Of a stretch of 64,000 nucleotides of DNA, positions 63,071 through 64,000 are shown piece by piece. The DNA is from Planctomycetota bacterium (GTDB taxonomy: Bacteria; Planctomycetota; Phycisphaerae; Sedimentisphaerales; Anaerobacaceae): assembly GCA_019456255.1 (NCBI GenBank), contig VRUG01000004.1:1-64000 (forward strand). Reading direction: 5' to 3'. A program made the position numbers and the translations under genes. Positions within the stretch are counted from its first letter, which is position 1. Each line of letters begins with the position of its first letter. The notes under the pieces are model-generated. The model worked only from the letters and a program-made list of their open reading frames with translations. It was not told the DNA's origin and did not search any database.

Positions 63071-63772
63071 CTAACTACTACTGACTTTGCCGTCAGCCAG
63101 CGTTATAATCCTGCCTGCCCGAGCAGCTATATGCTCATCGTGAGTAACCATCACGATTGTCTGACCGGTCCTGTTCAGGTTTTCAAAGACCTCTAAGATA
63201 CCATTTCCTGTCGCAGAGTCAAGGTTTCCTGTCGGCTCATCAGCCAAAAGTAGCTTGGGCTCATTCATTAGTGCCCTGGCAATCGCGACCCTCTGCCTCT
63301 CTCCGCCTGACAACTGATAGGGTTTATGCCCTATTCTCTCATCGAGCCCAAGCTGGCAAAGCAGCTTTTTGGCCCGGTTTTTAGCCACCATACTGCCGCT
63401 AAACCAGCCTAACACACTTTTTGAGACCATTGCAGGCAGATATACATTTTCCTGAACATTTAATTCGTCCAACAAGTGGTAAAACTGAAAAACAAATCCC
63501 ACCATTTTATTGCGGAATCTGTTCAATTCTTTCCCATTTGCCCAGTTTATTTCTTTTCCCTCGAATTTAACAACGCCCTCATCAGGCTTATCCAATGCCC
63601 CCAGCAAATGCAAAAGTGTACTCTTACCGCTACCCGATGCCCCGATGATAGCGACAAATTCACCCTTTTCGATGGCAAAATCCACACCTTTTAGAACCTT
63701 AAGTTCGGCGGCACCCATCCGATAAGATTTCAAAATTCCTTCTGCCTGCAATATGTATTTGTCGTTACTCAT
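63071..63772 (-). CDS. lolD: Lipoprotein-releasing ABC ATPase
   Basis: The 233-residue ATPase has Walker A GASGSGKS (44-51), the signature LSGGERQRVAIARAL and Walker B LLLADEPTGNLD, in the LolD/MacB group. It powers the LolC/E permease that lifts lipoproteins off the inner membrane. The ATG overlaps the stop of the permease gene (ATGA), confirming a single operon. It fits the many lipoproteins in the window. Confidence 0.92.
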   Translation of the reverse strand: MSNDKYILQAEGILKSYRMGAAELKVLKGVDFAIEKGEFVAIIGASGSGKSTLLHLLGALDKPDEGVVKFEGKEINWANGKELNRFRNKMVGFVFQFYHLLDELNVQENVYLPAMVSKSVLGWFSGSMVAKNRAKKLLCQLGLDERIGHKPYQLSGGERQRVAIARALMNEPKLLLADEPTGNLDSATGNGILEVFENLNRTGQTIVMVTHDEHIAARAGRIITLADGKVSSS

Positions 63773-64000
63773 AGCTGGTTAACCTGCAAACTTTCTACCG
63801 GCCTTAACTTCGCACCCTGCCACGCTGGAACTATCGCGCCGACAAGACACGCCGCAAATGCCGAAATTATAATCACTAATACTGTACGCAATTCTATCTG
63901 ATTTGGAATGTCTCCGATAGCATAAATTGACCGGTCCCACATCTGAAATCCGAAACGTGCAAAAAGCCAATCCTCTATCGAATTAATTTTACGCAGAAAA
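63769..64000 (-). CDS. LolC/E (FtsX-like) permease, partial
   Basis: The C-terminal 77 residues are in the window, running FLRKINSIEDWLFARFGFQM, then a membrane segment (LVIIISAFAACLVGAIVPAW) and the standard ending QGAKLRPVESLQVNQL. This is the MacB/LolC FtsX-type C-terminus, with the usual A-x-L-x-P-V-E-x-L. The gene extends past the window end. Its stop overlaps the lolD start by 3 bases. Confidence 0.88.
   Translation of the reverse strand, partial: FLRKINSIEDWLFARFGFQMWDRSIYAIGDIPNQIELRTVLVIIISAFAACLVGAIVPAWQGAKLRPVESLQVNQL

Noticed and set aside
1-64000. CRISPR array, rRNA operon, or riboswitch.
   Set aside because: Tandem regular repeats with unique spacers are absent; the repeats found are dispersed or coding (ankyrin, cysteine, ScpB). 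No rRNA motif or known riboswitch core was recognised.

Overview
The window looks like a chromosome segment of an uncultured, probably anaerobic member of the Planctomycetota, class Phycisphaerae. This is an inference, not a measurement. It rests on many secreted or lipid-anchored TPR and HEAT proteins, an ExbB-ExbD-VWA envelope cluster, a ThuA / Gfo-Idh-MocA / sugar-isomerase cluster, and degenerate interspersed repeats whose translations read like K-T-N-P and N-E-P strings, which I associate with Phycisphaerae genomes. An outer membrane is indicated by lipoproteins, a LolD/LolC-E pair and a beta-barrel-like protein ending in Phe. Anaerobic metabolism is suggested by a complete four-subunit 2-oxoacid:ferredoxin oxidoreductase and by formate-THF ligase with FolD. 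There is no rRNA operon and no CRISPR array; two tRNAs are present (Thr-CGT and Tyr-GTA).

Layout. 1-5100: a partly duplicated cassette of a secreted TPR protein followed by an extremely cysteine-rich secreted protein, with a LolA-like gene between the copies. 5100-6070: interspersed repeats. 6070-11640: HEAT lipoprotein, ankyrin protein, XerC/D recombinase, ORF6N protein. 11640-18700: a structured hairpin element, a lipoprotein, galE, a ROK glucokinase, larE with a C_GCAxxG_C_C partner, tRNA-Thr, and a carbohydrate cluster (ThuA, Gfo/Idh/MocA, TIM-barrel isomerase). 18700-21600: tRNA-Tyr, fhs, folD. 21680-24020: a 162-bp inverted-repeat element and a third TPR plus secreted-protein cassette, this time with a PKD protein. 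24400-29300: pterin dehydratase, AsmA-like protein, MFS transporter, murA, CPBP protease. 29300-33500: a repeat-rich accessory stretch and four hypothetical genes. 33590-37200: dapB, a second copy of the 162-bp element, and an IS3-family element inserted into the lipobox of a glycine-zipper lipoprotein, followed by a CsgG-like lipoprotein. 37300-46400: sugar isomerase, rpmE, prfA, a P-loop/deoxyribosyltransferase-like fusion, deoC, pabB, pabC, a membrane protein, a NIF3-family protein, scpB. 46480-53350: korDABC, an orphan ExbD, a large TPR-like protein, clpX. 53370-58690 (minus strand): ExbD, ExbB, VWA protein, LysM-L,D-transpeptidase, 5-formyl-THF cyclo-ligase, rarA. 59000-64000: beta-barrel protein, radical SAM protein, methyltransferase, class IV aminotransferase, LolD, partial LolC/E.

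How genes work together. fhs, folD, 5-formyl-THF cyclo-ligase, pabB and pabC all serve folate and one-carbon metabolism. deoC with the fusion protein suggests deoxynucleoside salvage. ExbB/ExbD/VWA, LolD/LolC-E, the L,D-transpeptidase and murA serve the envelope. The most unusual items are the TPR/secreted-protein cassettes with exchanged partners, the IS3 insertion that allows exact reconstruction of the broken gene, two copies of a 162-bp inverted-repeat element, two copies of a hairpin-plus-AGGAGGAG element, and the kinase/deoxyribosyltransferase-like fusion beside deoC.
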